From Blastomussa wellsi (Eukaryota; Cnidaria; Anthozoa; Scleractinia; Plerogyridae), in the NCBI GenBank assembly GCA_947652115.1, contig OX393570.1, positions 3,350,817 to 3,414,816 on the forward strand: a stretch of 64,000 bases of DNA. The letters are read 5' to 3'. This document shows, in pieces, positions 9,725-23,300 of this stretch. The notes beneath the pieces are model-generated. The model saw only the letters and a list, made by a program, of their open reading frames with translations. It did no database searches and had not been told where the DNA came from. Each line of letters starts with the position of its first letter. Position 1 is the stretch's first letter. The translations under genes and the position numbers were made by a program.

Positions 9725-11958
9725 TTTATGAGAAGGCGCTTGTTTCAAATTGTAGTTTTGCTGGAAGTAACAAGCATGTGTGTGCCTTTCTCTTTTAAAC
9801 CTCTTTTTAAGGCCTAATCTCCATATCTTATTATCTGAGGGGGGTGAATAGGGGTAGGTGAATCCCCCAATCCGTGCTATTTTTTTTTGGCCAAATCCGT
9901 CAATCCGCCACTATTTTCGTTCAAATCCGCATCCCCATTACTTTAAACGGTATGCGCGCGCAATTCTCTGCTTGTGACTTGGTCTATGCAACTTGGCAAC
10001 AACATTTTCTGACATGGCGTAAAACTAAGTGTACTTATAAAAAACCCGAGATTCACTCCCACTAAATATATAAAAAGATCAAATATCAAATCGCTTCGTA
10101 AAAATTGGATTCTGCAGTATTTATTAATAGTAAAATTGTGAGAATGCATTCCGTTAGACAAAAATGGCGGCTGTACATTTTACCACAATACCTTGCAAAC
10201 CAAACAAAGCCCACTCTGCTTTTTTTTGTACCTTCCCTAATTTAATACAAAGTCACGGCAACAGGTAATTAATGACCAAAAGAAAATAGTCGTTAATGAG
10301 CCTCAATTTCTCTTAGGTACAGTGTGCAATAGTATAGAGATATGAGGATTGAAATAAGGACAATTTGCTGGTTTATATCTACAATTCAAAGGCGACAGAC
10401 CACAATGACAATGACAATGACAGCCCTCAGGATGATAAGCGAGACACGCTTAACAAATCATTTCTTTCCTAATTCCACTACAAATTTACGGCTGAAGTTA
10501 ATTTATCACCAAAAGAAAATAGCCAGAATCTAAACAAATTCCCTCGGCTGCAAGGTATAGAAATGATGAAATAAGGACAATTTGTTGGTTGATATCAACA
10601 ATGATGACTAGCGAGGCAGTCTTGACAAATCATTCACTACAAAGTAATTATGTGGGATCAAATTTGGTACAGAGAGATATTTGTTTACAAAGATATTTAT
10701 TTCTTTGGTTTATTCAAAAGTGATAAGTTCTCGGAAATTTAATTGGAGCCCATCCACTCTCGCGGACAAGTTTTGGAATGTCCTGCCATTTTTGAGAAAA
10801 GATTGTTGCGCCACGTTCAGATACATATTGAAGAGAACAAATGGTGAAATTATCAGAACAGACGCAAAAAGCAAAACCACCAAATTCTGGCTTTTGAAAT
10901 GACTGACCCCAGATTTTGGATCTGGGATTGAACGTTTTTATATATTTTTTCGATTCGAAGCTGAAAACCGTTCTTAAATTTACATAAAATTAATCAGGAA
11001 ACTTATCAAAGTGCATTTGCTTGCTGATATGCTATCAACTTGCTTGTCACATACTTGCGCGACTTGCTATGATCCCGGGGAGGGGGGATCCCCTATTAAA
11101 ATAACGGGGGTGCTTGAAAAGTACCCCTACAAGTGGGCGTGGCCCCCAAAATTTTCAACCCTAAAAAGGTACCACCACTTCTACTGGAGAAACCAATTTT
11201 AAAACACCAAATTAACCAACGTTAACAAGGTTCAATATCAGTTAGGACGGTTCACACACAGTTCCTGTCATTTCTTGGTTCAATACCCTAGACGTTACCG
11301 CGACAACTCTATCGGTGGAAATTTTAGCTTAAAGTACCCTAAACGGTACCAATCCATCAATTTTACCCCTAAAAGGTACGAAGAGCACCCCCATTACAAA
11401 ATAGTACAAAATAAATAAAACTTAGGAAATAAAGAAGTTTTACATCACCCCAGGGTTGTAATGTATTGTTAGACAAGTTGTCTGCCTAACGTATACTCAC
11501 TTATTTTTCGGAACAATCATTCACATGAAGAGGAAATTTAGCAATGCACAAAACTTGTTTCAGATCATTTTACTGGCATCAATTGTTCACCAGTAGCTAC
11601 TGAATATTTTAATAAACACACGAACATGATACAAAATCAGGAAACCACGCTTAACTGTAGAGTTTTGGTTAAATAACCGGCGGCTTGGAAAATTTAAATA
11701 CTTTGGGGAAACTCTCCAAAAGCTTCTAATTTCAACCACTGCGCAATCCAGTCGGCTGTTCGAATGAGTCAGCCGCTAGTACACTGCGTTCAGGTTTAAA
11801 ATTCGCGGCAATTGTTGACCGATTTGACAACCGAGTGGTTTTTCTGAATGGGTATTATTTAGTCTTGGAAACCATTGTTATTCAGTCGCAGGCTGAAAAT
11901 AGAGTAGCGCTTAATTACAGGAATGGCTCCGGGCTCGGAATGCACTGGGAACGAGTTT
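9725..11958. other. Gene-free spacer with a degenerate direct repeat
   Basis: No gene is seen. The clearest structure is a degraded direct repeat: accaaaagaaaatag occurs at 10275 and 10508, gaaataaggacaattt at 10351 and 10568, and acaaatcatt at 10453 and 10625. The shrinking offset (233, 217, 172 bp) points to deletions in the second copy. Around 9860-9930 short phrases of the type aatccg recur. Open frames here are short and have no recognisable composition. Confidence 0.4.
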
Positions 11959-12150
11959 GGTTAGCTAAATTAGACTACAAATCACCCTGGTTAGCCTGTT
12001 ATAATACTGCGGTTAGGCTACTAAGCAATCCGGTTAGCCTTCTGAGCACTGCGGTTAGTTAAGCAATCCGGTTAGCCTGCTATAGCACTCCGGTTAGCCT
12101 ACTAAGAACTGCGGTTAGCCTACTAAGAACTGCGGTTATGCGGTTAGCTC
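11959..12150. repeat. Minisatellite, 21-22 bp units beginning ggttagcct
   Basis: Units start at 11989, 12011, 12032, 12053 (a short unit), 12070, 12092, 12113 and 12134, with an outlying 30-bp unit at 11959. The typical unit is ggttagcctactaagaactgc. The units at 12092 and 12113 are identical, so the newest expansion is at the right end. Alternating unit endings (aatcc or actgc) suggest an earlier two-unit period. Confidence 0.85.
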
Positions 12151-12207
12151 TCAAGAATGGTAAGGGTAACACGATAAATTCTTAAAATTTTCGGTGTTTG
12201 ACAGCCG

Positions 12208-12280
12208 GGCCTCGGTAGTGTAGTGGTTAGTTGGAATAGTTCGTGATCTGAGTGACCCGGGATTGATTCCACCTCTGTGC
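12208..12280 (+). other. tRNA-like relic (possible SINE head)
   Basis: A 73-nt stretch has an A-box-like segment (tagtgtagtggttag) and a B-box-like segment (gggattgattcc) at tRNA-like spacing, followed by tttt. It resembles a tRNA-Asp/Glu type head. The acceptor and T arms do not pair well, so it is not a functional tRNA gene. A decayed tRNA-derived SINE head or a tRNA pseudogene is the best reading. An A-rich stretch follows at about 12320-12350. Confidence 0.4.
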
Positions 12281-15200
12281 TTTTATAATTGACTTTGTTT
12301 TTTCTCTTTATTAGACGAAAAAATCAAAAATCAAAATCAAAAAAAAATCTACGTGTCCCGGAGGCATTCCTGCATTTAACGCCATGTGAAAATAGCTCGC
12401 ACGCCATTTTCGAACGCAACTCCCAACCAGCAGTTTTCAGACTCAAAACAACTGTGGTTCTTGTTCATAAATTTTCAAAATTAAAACGGATTTTTTTAAA
12501 GAAAAGCTGAATCTTGCATTTGCAGTGCGTAGGTTTCCTCGAAACAGTTTAAAATTTTCTTTAAATCACTTTCGAAAATGGTTTCGATACTAAAATACCC
12601 TGTTTTTGCTGTATTTTCAAGTTCAAAACAATAGTCCTTCCACTTGCTTGTTCTTTATTTCAGGCTGAAATCGAAGGTACATCATTCTTCAAAAAGCCGT
12701 GCATAGGTTGCAAGATTTTTACTTCTATAAAGCAAGTTTTATCAACGCTACTTGACCAATTTGAACCCTTTGTTCTCTTATTGTGAGCGCTCTCGCATTC
12801 AAATTTGCCGCATCGCGTGTTATGAATAATTAATGACGTCCAAGCATTTTGTGTCCTATTTCTTAAATACAATAGCAGAAGTTATCATTATGGCAAGAAC
12901 TGTGACGTTTTCGGAAGTTTTCGTACGACTTCGGAAACCCTTCTGAAAAGCTCACGCCTTTGACTTGAAACAATGTCACCAAGTTGCACACTTTGAGAGT
13001 AGTAAAGAGAACTGATAAGGAGAATGATTTCATGAACATAAGTTTTCTGGTGTGGTTCAAAAATAGAACAGGCCACGAATGAATTTGCTTGATTTTGATG
13101 TTGGATTTCTTTTACTGAACGCGGCCTAAACAGGCGAAACGCCTCACGAGACTTGTTTGCGTGTTTGCGATTTGAATAACTTCAATAATTGCAACAAGAT
13201 AGATTACCATGACAATCAACGTCTTTTATTTGCACATACAAAGATTAATCGATTCAAAAACGGTTAGATTGAACAGAGGATATTTCTTAAAATTGGACAA
13301 GAGTTAAGCACGAAATGAAATTGAAGATTCTGGAGCGATTTTTTGTGCACTCTTGCGACACAAAACGGTTTGCTTCGAGTCCGTTCGGCATCAGTAAACA
13401 GTCGAGAAAATAAGCAGAGAAACCATCGGCCATTGGTGTGTCTTTGACACATCGAGTTGTGGTTAATGAAGAACAAACTTCTTGATACGGAGCAGTGACG
13501 AGTTCGAAAGTCAAAATTAAATAAATATTCACTGTTCGAAAGAACACTTGCATCAATTGGAATGCACCGAAGTTTTGGAATCAACACCCGCCCCCGGAAA
13601 AGTCCTGCAATAATTATAAGTGTTTCTCCATTTTTAAGCAAAAAATGTTTTGGCAATACGAGGATCTCAAGTGGGCAAATGCTATACTTGTTTTCAACTT
13701 TTTGACTCCTTGAAAACTAATGAATATTTAACAACTGAAAAAATACGAGTCTGGCAGACTACAAGTAGATGTTTACGGAAAATGAATGGATATCAAAATT
13801 TACATCGAGAACTTTCGAGTGCGACACGTAACTAGGTTATCTTCACCTGAAATACCCGGCGAGATTGTTGTTTGAGCTAAATTCTTTAACTAAGAGGGTC
13901 TTCTTGTTGAAATTGAGAACGGCAAGTTTAAATAAATATTTGATGATGGATACGTATTCTTTTATTGCAGTGTGAAGGATGAAATAAAACAAATAAACTT
14001 GCAAACAAACCAGTTCCAAGTCGAAACACTATTTTATTAGTAAAAAATGAAATAATCTCTCTCGCTTTGCTATTGGTAAATGAATTATCTCTTTTGCCAC
14101 AAGTATGTATCGAAATTTGCACAGCGCAGTGAAACAGATTGAAATGAAAGTTGCCAGTGTACTTAGTTTTTGCTGCACGCTCAGTTAAATCAGCACTATT
14201 CCTGAACAACACAAATTGCTAGTTTCCTGCCTTCAGGATCATAAAATGTAAGGTAAATTCCGCTTTCCGTGACTCATGATTGCGCAAACCAGCGCCCCAT
14301 TTCTCTTGGTTACAAGAAAAATTCGATCTCAAAAAGATATTTAGAATGTGACTCACCCAAAAAGCACTCGTTCCTTGCCAAAGATGAACTAACTGCCACT
14401 GAAAGACGCTTGGATCAAATCTGGCCGTTGGAACGTCGAGCTGACTCGAACTGCTCTGCAGACCTGCCAGTCGATCAAAGGCAAGCTACTACTTGAGCTT
14501 TTGACTACGAGCCGAATTGAATATGTTACGCGGTTCCGCGTTGCTAGCTAAGGACAAAGCAAAGCCCGTGATCACAAAAGCGTTCTAGAAAGATGGTGTT
14601 TAAAGCCCAATCAAAGTCTTCAGCTTCCAATATGCCAAGAAGGAGATGAAGCATCTCAGGAATTTTTCCTCCCTGAGGCTTTTGTATTAAAAGGATGAAT
14701 AGAGGTTTTTGCTCTTTTATATACCGTTCATTAGAACAATAGTTAACGAGAGAAAGAGCTTTTCATCATTCACCTTCCAAATAGACTAATTTCATCGACA
14801 CAAATAGCAACATTCCCGCAACGCCTGCTAATTTCACCCAAGCAAGCACGTATATTTTACAGTTTTTAAAAAATGTTCATTGTTTGACTTCAGACTATTT
14901 AAAACTTTTGTCATGCTGTTATGCAAATCTGAAAGTAAACCACTTGCAGGAGGGATACTTAATTCAGTTGTTTGTTCTTGCTTAGTATTAATATTCGTAA
15001 AGCAAAGGATTTAATTGTAAAGTCAAGCACCGAAAGTCCACAAATGCAAGGAATAGTTAATTAAGAACAATAGTTAATAATAACCTCCATTCCTGTTAAA
15101 ATTAATTTGGTTAAAAATGATCGCAATAAGAAACTACCGTGAATTTCGTTTTCGCTTGAAATGATTTCATCTGGAAGCCTTTCCGATTCCACTTCATTTC

Positions 15201-15396
15201 GTCAACAAAGGAACCCCAATTCTTTTGTACGTCATTTCGAAGTAGCTCTGGAAGCCATTGTGTAATGCTTAATCAGGCTCAACGCTGCGTCAGTCCAAAT
15301 TATTTCGAATATTTTTTAGGAATGGAATAAACCAAAGCTACTGGCACACAGAAAGCAAGTCTTGATTTACGTTCAACTTTGGGGTGCGACCTGATT
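12281..15396. other. Gene-free spacer; nothing recognised
   Basis: AT-rich sequence with only short open frames and no recognisable protein. I see no RNA gene, tandem array or clear mobile element here. Confidence 0.35.
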
Positions 15397-15535
15397 TTTA
15401 TTATCCAACTGTTTTCTTCGTAGAATACAAATAACGCCCAAAACGAGTACAAATATCACGCGGTATTTGTACTTCAGAGAACCGGTTAGAAATTCGCCCG
15501 CACGGACATAACAATTTGGCGTGTTGGATAATAAA
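15397..15535. repeat. Inverted repeat with 13-bp perfect ends
   Basis: The ends tttattatccaac (15397-15409) and gttggataataaa (15523-15535) are perfect reverse complements. Inside, gtacaaata and tatttgtac form a second small hairpin near 15450-15475. This is MITE-like, and it directly abuts the next foldback, so the two may be one composite element. Confidence 0.5.
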
Positions 15536-15700
15536 TCTCTTATTTTATAGACGTTTTGTTGTGTAGTATCGCTGAGAATTTTCGCTTTTTGTTTGTATTT
15601 TGACTCGCCCTACGGGCTCGTCAAAATACGGCACCACTGGTAAAAATACTCAGCGATACTACACAACAAAACGTGCAATAAGATATATTTATTGTTCTAT
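15529..15700. repeat. Foldback element with 26-bp perfect arms
   Basis: The arms at 15551-15576 and 15649-15674 are perfect reverse complements. An inner stem gtattttgac / gtcaaaatac surrounds a GC-rich loop. Weaker pairing extends outward through the flanking aataaat/cttatt segments. No coding capacity. Confidence 0.7.
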
Positions 15701-18700
15701 CGGACAGCGCGCGAATTTAGTCCAGTGTGGTAAGGTTCGTATAGGTCGCTGCTGCTCGCAGAGAGCGTTGTAACCAAGTTATTAAAAAATTCAAAGAAAC
15801 TCTGTTAGTCGGGCTTACAAGAATGTCGCAAAATTCACCCCCCTTAAGGCGCTTGGCTTGAAAAGTCAACCTTAATAACTGGGGCCAAGAAGCGTCGAGT
15901 CTGACAGGGTTACTCGCGGCAGGAATTCGTTTCAAATGAGCGAGATAAACAAGATCGTGAATATGTTCCTTACACTTCCATAATGGTAAGCAAATATGAA
16001 ACAGAAAGGCATCGAGAACGAAGTTTTTAAGTTGTAGCAATTACACGTAGCTTTGTACGTGTGGTTCAGGCTACTGAGAAAGCAATCGCATTAAAATGAT
16101 TACTAATCAATTTTTCTGTTGTGCATACAATTTCGATACAATTTGTGGAAAGGCTGTGCATGAAAGCAGAAGAAACAGCACCTGCTGTGTTTATGTTCTC
16201 GTAATTGCCAAGAGAGTTTTCATAAAAAATATCTCTCTCCTGATTGTAACTACTGTTTGATTTGGAGCTTAAAATTGTTGAACACCGTCAGTCCTGAAAA
16301 CCCTGACAATGTTTCGCAGCCAGACTTTAACAATCCTTTAACTGAATTAATCGTTGGGCTGTGACTTGCGTGGAATCTGTCGCCATCTTGAATAATTTGA
16401 TAAGCGAAATCTGGGTCATACCAGATACATTGGTGGGAGGAGTGGGGCAAAGTATTTTGTCTTCGATCTCCTCACATTTAATTTCGTAGCGTAAATTATG
16501 GAGTACTACAGGCGGGCCACCGTATGTTCGGGTGGTGTATTTACTGAAGTAGAGGCTTGATTATTTTTGAGGCGACTCGATAGGTTGAGATTTTGTTCCA
16601 ATAAACGTACAGCAGGCCAGTCCGTCATTCCTGGTGCAGACAGTTAATTTATGTCACCTATAATTGCTTCGGTCGGAAAGTAATCTCATCAGAGAGCGCC
16701 TTATGCATCTCGAAATGGCAAAAAAACATCTGTCATGGTTCAACTGGCATTTTCTTAAAACGTTATTGAACAGCCAAGGTAAAAGTGGCTTACATATCTG
16801 TCGTACCAAGTCACATCCCCAATATTGAAGTTTGTTTTTACGTCATGTGCTTGCAGGTTATCCCGGACTCTCTCTTCTCGGTCGTCAATCTCGTCCCCAG
16901 AGCCCCCTTTTCTTTTAGTCAGCGCCAAGAACGCGGACCAGGGGCCCGTTTCTCGAAAGGCCCGGAAACTTTTCGAGCCCGTAAAGCAATTTTTTGTTTG
17001 CTGTATCTAAAAAGCAGAGAAGTGTATAGGCCTTAAACTTTGCATGAAGGGAACCACTATTTATATCAAAAACATGTGAATAAAACAGCTCTGTATAATC
17101 ATAAGTTTTGAGATTTTGCTATGGCTTTGCACTTCGCGTCTCGTGGCCGGCGATTCGCGCCGGAAAATAGCGCCACTCCGAGACAGGAGCCTGTTCGCAG
17201 GCTACAAAATTTGAGGTTTTCATAGTGTCTCTTTTGTTGACATAGTATTCGCTATAAAGGCAAAACCTCAACTATAAAAGTATTGTAAAATCGAACGTAA
17301 ATTTGCATAAATCATAAATTCCCCTATATTTCTATGTTACTCCGTTTTTTGATTTAAGCATTTCTACTGATGAGTAGCTCGTTGCATTCGAAGTTAAATT
17401 AACCTTAGACTTCCAATCGCGTCATCCGTCGTCTGCATTACCCTTATCCAGCGAAACGTGAAACACCATGGCCCTGGAGTGTATGAAAAGCCATGAGCTG
17501 TCAGGGGGGGGGGGGGGGGGAAGCGACGCAAACTTGAAACTGCTGGCAAAAATCGGTAAAGAAAAGATGGAGCGAAAGCGAGGAACCCCTGGGGAAAGAG
17601 TCTTAACTGGCCAGTTTCAAATGCGGCTTCTTGGTTGACCAGAAAATTACCCCTCCCCCTCCCCCCACTCCTTCCCCGCACTTGATCTTTTAAACTCAAC
17701 TTTGTTCACTGTTTAATTTACCTGTTTACCGACGGAGTCATCTTAGAAAGGTGAAAATTTGATGAAGCAGTTACACTTTCCTGACTAAATATCGGAAAAG
17801 AAATTGGTGTAATGGTTGTTGTGTTTGTGAGGGCTGGTATCGAAGAATTTTTAAATCTTTGGTCAAGGCACAGGTGTCCCAAGCTCGCTCGGTGGGAGCG
17901 GCCGTTCCGAGGTGTTCGCATGGCAATACCGCGAACTCACTTTAGCTACAAGAAAGACGAAAGATCTCAAAGGGAAAAAAGACTTACTTTGTGCCTGTGT
18001 TGTATCTCTGTGCCGGATCCTTGCTATGTTGCTAGTTTTTGAGATTCCAGCGCTTGTGTTGATAAAGTATTATGTTTCTCTATTAGTTGTCAGAGATTGC
18101 GCGCACAAGTTTATTATTTACACTGTGAAATTAAATGAGTGTGTGCCTATGCGTGTGGCAAAATTTAGTCGAATCATGCGCATTTCTGTAAGTGCTTTGT
18201 TTGCTTCGATCTGCTATAGTTTACCAAGCAACACGAAAACGGAGCCTGATCGAAGGTCAATTCTCACGACCTCTCACAGGAACAAGTGCGCGTTAACCGA
18301 TCCTAAACTGCTCATTGGTTAATCATGAATAAACTGTGACAGCTATTCCGGATATGCTCTTCAGGGATTGGTCGACTTTAATACTTATCGTTTTGAGAAA
18401 CATTGCGGAAGAGAGACGCGAGTAATTAATTAAAATGTATACGATATGTATACACAGTCGAATAATAATCATAAATCGTGACGGCCTGTGTACATAAAAT
18501 CACAGAAGCTCACAGGTACTCAATCTTTTTGTGGCACGTACACTAACGTTTCCAATTTGAAGGTATCAAACGAGAGAGTGTAGATTGAGCCCGCATTGGG
18601 ATTGGTCTGCGGTTAAAAATTAATCCATCATGGCCGCTGCGCGGTTTTCAAGATCAAGGAATTTCTTTCGTGATCTTGCTAATTCTATGACTTTTAAGAC

Positions 18701-18877
18701 TGCTACCTTGCCGAAGTGGGATGACAAACTTAGCCTGACATTGCTGTAGGCTAAATAGGCAAGTGGCGGTTGCAGCTTCGTACTGGGAATATGACCTTTC
18801 TACACCCCTCAGACCTGCATTGTATGCCAGTGACGGGAAAAAACTTCAGTTCAATCCACTGGTAACTACTTGCAGTA
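15701..18877. other. Gene-free spacer before the LINE
   Basis: No gene recognised. It contains a 17-nt poly-G run at 17504-17520. A GC-richer block at about 16880-17215 (ggggcccgtttctcg and gacaggagcctgttcg are landmarks) looks unlike its AT-rich surroundings and may be an old dispersed repeat. Open frames here are short and uninformative. Confidence 0.35.
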
Positions 18878-18891
18878 GTAGTAAGTAGTGC
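18878..18891. repeat. LINE target-site duplication, left copy
   Basis: The 14-bp gtagtaagtagtgc is repeated exactly at 24281-24294, directly after the poly(A) tail. It sets the 5' boundary of the insertion and shows integration by target-primed reverse transcription. Confidence 0.93.
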
Positions 18892-19020
18892 GCGGCCTCA
18901 TCGGAAGCGGCCACATGTTGTCTTGCTAAGAGACTTTGGCCCTCCTTCGATTTAAGATCGCCTGTAAATTTGGTCAAACTCTGTTTCTAACAATGTAATA
19001 AGATCTCATTACGGTAACAA

Positions 19021-19908
19021 ATGTCAAAGAAAAATAAACGAGGAGACAGAGGCTCAGTGGAAGAAGAAACTAGCCAAGCAAAAAAATCCAACATGGCGGA
19101 GTCAGACGAAGGGAACAGCTCGCTCCCCGAAAACGAACCTTCTCTTCTAGAAATCAAACATATCCTCATCAATATAGAAGCAACGATGACAGATATCAAA
19201 CAAGAGAACCGAAACCTAAAGAAGGAGCTAGAGGGTTTGAAAGAATCAATGTCATTCAACGAGAAGGAATTCCAAGAAATCAAAGACTCTCTGAAGAAGG
19301 CGGCGAAAAAAAATGCCTCGCTAAGTGAAGAACTAACGAAAACCAAAGAAGAGCTTCAGTCTACCAAACATGATTTAGAGCAGGAAAAGGAGGAAACGTC
19401 TAAAGCGTGGTGTGCTCTTGACGACCTAGAGCAGTACACTCGCAAGAACTCGCTGGAAATCCACGGGTTACCTGAGCATGTTTATTCCGACACGGAAAGC
19501 GCGGTGATTAAAGTTGCGAACGCTCTCCAGGTTAACTTACGGCCTGAAGATTTTGAAATTTCACATAAGCTCAAAGGGAGAGAAGGCAAGAGACCGATAA
19601 TTGCTAAATTCTGCAGCCACAAGACAAAGACAAAGCTATACAGAGAGCGCACCAAACTTCGCAGTGTCAAAGTTGCAGACATTTTTCCTTCATATGCGGC
19701 AGCGGTCACAGAATCTAACGAAGATAGAATCTACATTAACGAGAATTTAACGCCGTACAGAAGAGATGTGCTGAAAGAAGCTAATCAACGAAAGAAAAAC
19801 AAACAATTGTCAAGTGTCTGGACTTTTGACGGTAAGATCTATGCTAAAACTTCGCCAGATGGGCAGCGATTTCGTATTTTCTCCACAGATGACCTGAATA
19901 ACATTTAA
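19021..19908 (+). CDS. LINE ORF1 protein (L1 ORF1p / transposase-22-like), intact
   Basis: The 295-residue protein is basic at the N-terminus. A coiled coil runs from about residue 35 to 140 (heptads around NLKKELEGLKESM and SLSEELTKTKEELQ), which in L1 ORF1p drives trimerisation. An RRM-like fold starts at about residue 147 (NSLEIHGLPE, matching the start of the L1 RRM), followed by a basic C-terminal domain. The family binds the element's own RNA in a ribonucleoprotein particle and acts as a nucleic-acid chaperone. No stop codons or shifts are present. The length is within the usual 250-350 range. Confidence 0.85.
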   Translation: MSKKNKRGDRGSVEEETSQAKKSNMAESDEGNSSLPENEPSLLEIKHILINIEATMTDIKQENRNLKKELEGLKESMSFNEKEFQEIKDSLKKAAKKNASLSEELTKTKEELQSTKHDLEQEKEETSKAWCALDDLEQYTRKNSLEIHGLPEHVYSDTESAVIKVANALQVNLRPEDFEISHKLKGREGKRPIIAKFCSHKTKTKLYRERTKLRSVKVADIFPSYAAAVTESNEDRIYINENLTPYRRDVLKEANQRKKNKQLSSVWTFDGKIYAKTSPDGQRFRIFSTDDLNNI

Positions 19909-20375
19909 CATTTCCATCAAAAGTTTCAGTTACCGAAGGAAGACTCGGCCGATTCGAGGTTTATTTTTTACTTTAACATTATCTAGCTTTTTTTTTCTCT
20001 CCTCGGCATGCTTAATCCAAGCCTTACTTACTACTTATTTGTATGTGTCCTGTCGTGTGTGTATGTACAATTAATTGAGCACAATCGCAACTACGAATTC
20101 TTTACTAGTATGTACTACTTTAATTTAGATTCAATTCTATTACAGAATCTGTTTGCTTTCGCTACTATATTCCACCGTATTTACCACAATCCTCGTTTTC
20201 TCCTAATGTTTAAAAATGAAGGCTGTTTTTTTTTTTTTTTTCGTTCTAAAGCGTACTTTTCTGGCAAAAAAAAAACTCAGCTTTACAAGAAAATCTTCGA
20301 AGTACCCTAAAATTTTTCCTTTTTTCCTATATTTATCTTTTTGAAATATGCAAATCTGATCTTTTTGAATAAGTA

Positions 20376-23300
20376 ATGACAACACCTTTCAAAGCTTCTT
20401 TTTGTTCGTTAAATGTCAGAGGTATAAACCAAACACGTAAACGAAGACAACTTTTCAGGTGGCTGCATAACAATAAATTTGATATAATATTCCTCCAGGA
20501 AACCTACTCAACAAAAAACATAGAAACCGTATGGAAATCTGAATGGGGCGGCAAAGTCTATTTTAACCACGGCACAAATCACTCGAGAGGTGTCATGATA
20601 CTTTTTAACCCTAAATTAGATGTCTTGATTGATAATATTGAAATGGATAACAATGGACGGTATTTGCTCCTTCAGGCAACTATTCACGACTTTTCCTTCC
20701 AACTGTGCAATATTTATAGTCCCAACAATAACTGTGACCAAAAAATGTTTTTTTCAAATGTCATTGATGTTATTAAAAAACGTCCGAGCAACAGCTTTAT
20801 TATCGGAGGAGACTTCAATTGCGCACCGACACCCCGCGACAAAATAGGTGGCGCTGCCGTTGAAAGAAAAAACAATGTAATTAGCGAAATTACAAAATTA
20901 CGTGACTCATTTAAACTGCAGGACATTTGGAGGTGTCAGCACCCTGATCAAGCACAATTTACATGGCGGGACAAAGCGCTAAAAGTACAGTGTAGATTAG
21001 ATTATTGGCTAATTTCCAAAGAGCTTAGGCAGATCGCGTTAAACACAGAGATAAAAACCTCAACACTTTCAGACCACTCAGTAATAACTTTAACACTCCA
21101 GTCCGAGGGCTATTCAAAAAGAGGACCCGGTTTTTGGAAATTTAACAAATCACTCCTCGATGATAACACCTTTATAGAACAACTTCAGAGCATCATACCC
21201 GGGTTCAAAAAGAAGCACAATTATCTCATTGATAAAGGACTTTACTGGGATATGATTAAAATGGAAGTAAGAGGTTTTTGTGTGCAATACTCAAAAAGAA
21301 AAAACAGAAAGCTTAGGGACAGAGAGAAAGAACTTTCTGAACAAATTGATGCCTTAATGAAAGTACTCGCAACAAACAAGTCAAAAGAGAATATAACCAA
21401 ATTATACAACCTTAGAACAGAACTTAACAAGATCGCTGAGTACCGAACCAATGGTGCCATTATAAGAAGCAGAATAAGGTGGCATGAAAAAGGCGAAAAG
21501 AATACCAAATACTTTCTGAACTTAGAAAAATGACAAACCTCGAAAACCTTCATTTCTAAACTCAAATCCCAAGACGGACATGAAATAACAGATTCGAACG
21601 AAATTTTAAACTGTCAAAAATTATTCTACAAAAACCTGTACACGGCAGTACCCCGCAGCAGCCTTTACGACAAGTTATTTTTTGAAAATCCAACCCTCCC
21701 AAAACTAAACGACATTGAACTAGAGGCACTAGATAGGCCAATTACAAATCAAGAATGTTTTGAAATTCTTAAGTTATGTGCAAAAGACAAATGCCCAGGC
21801 AGCGACGGATTCACCGTCGAATTTTACTTACATTTCTGGTCTATGCTAGGAGAAGAAATGGCTCAAAGCTTTAATCACGCTTTAACCCATGGACATCTTA
21901 ACATCACGCAACGGCAAGGAATAATCAAAGTTGTGCCAAAAAAACGTAAAGACAAGCTGTATTTAGAAAACTGGAGACCAATATCTCTTTTGAACATCGA
22001 CTACAAAATACTATCCAAGACTATTGCAAGTAGAATGAGCAGTGTTCTTCCCCAACTTATACACGGAGACCAAACTGGTTATGTGAAGGGCAGATATATC
22101 GGCCAAAATATCAGATTAATACAAGATATAATGAAAATAACACAACTAGAAAACCTACCTGGCATGGCAATTTTTGTCGATTTCAAAAAAGCCTTTGATT
22201 CGGTTAATTGGGATTTTTTAACTAAGGTGTTAGAGACTTTTAACTTTGGCCCGCAAATTCGAAAATGGATAAACGTGCTCTACACGGATATTACTAGCTG
22301 CGTTATCAACAACGGATACGCATCGGAATTCTTTTCACTGCAAAGGGGAGTCAGACAAGGCTGCCCGTTATCCGGTATACTGTTCGTCCTCTGCGCAGAA
22401 ATTCTAGCACATGCAGTCAGAAATGATGAAAATATTAAAGGAATACAAATTTATAAAAAGGAATACAAAGTATCTCAGTATGCCGATGATACTACAGCTT
22501 TCGTCGCCGATGCAGAGTCAGCAAAAAAGTTGTTTGAAATGCTTCGAGCTTTCCAAGAAACATCAGGCCTGGAAATTAATACGACCAAAACTGAAGGAAT
22601 GTGGTTAGGATCCTGCAGACATAACACAACAACTCCTTTTGATATAACTTGGCCTTCAGAACCGATATATGCTCTAGGAATCTATTTCTCCTATGATGAA
22701 GTTACCGCTTTCAATAAAAATTTTGAACAAAAACTAATTTCAATGAAAAACATCCTCAATCTCTGGAAAACAAGAAATCTTACACTACATGGCCGTATTA
22801 CTATTCTCAAGAGCCTCGCTCTTTCTAAGCTTGTCTACAATACATCTGTACTCTCCTTCCCACCGGAATTTATATCAGCAGTTAAGTCGACCATATCGCA
22901 ATTTGTTTGGAATAACATCCCTAAAATAAAACACAATACAATGATCGGCCCAAAAACAAAAGGAGGCTTGGACATGCCGGATTTTGAAATTATCAATAAC
23001 GCCTTAAAAGTCACCTGGATAAGAAGGTTGCATGAGAGCAACAACGACGCTAGCTGGAGCCACATCCCACTTACTCTCTTAAAATGCGTTGGTGGAATTT
23101 TTCTTCTCAAGTGCAATTACGACCTAAAATCCCTTAAATTACAACTGCCTTTACAATTTTACAAAGATGCTTTAAGTATCTGGCAGAAGATAAACCAGCA
23201 TACTCCTGAAAATAAAGAGCAGGTGTTAAACGAAATCCTGTGGAATAACAGGTTTATTAAAATCAACGGTTTTTCTGTCTATTATAAAAACTGGCACAAC

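Noticed and set aside
10275..10650. CRISPR-like or regulatory array
   Set aside because: Only two degenerate copies with changing spacing; an ordinary diverged direct duplication explains it.
12208..12280. Functional tRNA gene
   Set aside because: A-box and B-box-like segments are present, but the acceptor and T stems do not pair and no clear anticodon loop can be drawn.
15717..16040. Minus-strand 107-codon open frame
   Set aside because: No recognisable domain, low-quality context and repeat-rich surroundings. Not enough to call a gene.
16880..17215. GC-richer block as a named dispersed repeat
   Set aside because: It looks unlike its surroundings, but I see no terminal repeats, target duplication or second copy in the window, so I only mention it in the spacer entry.
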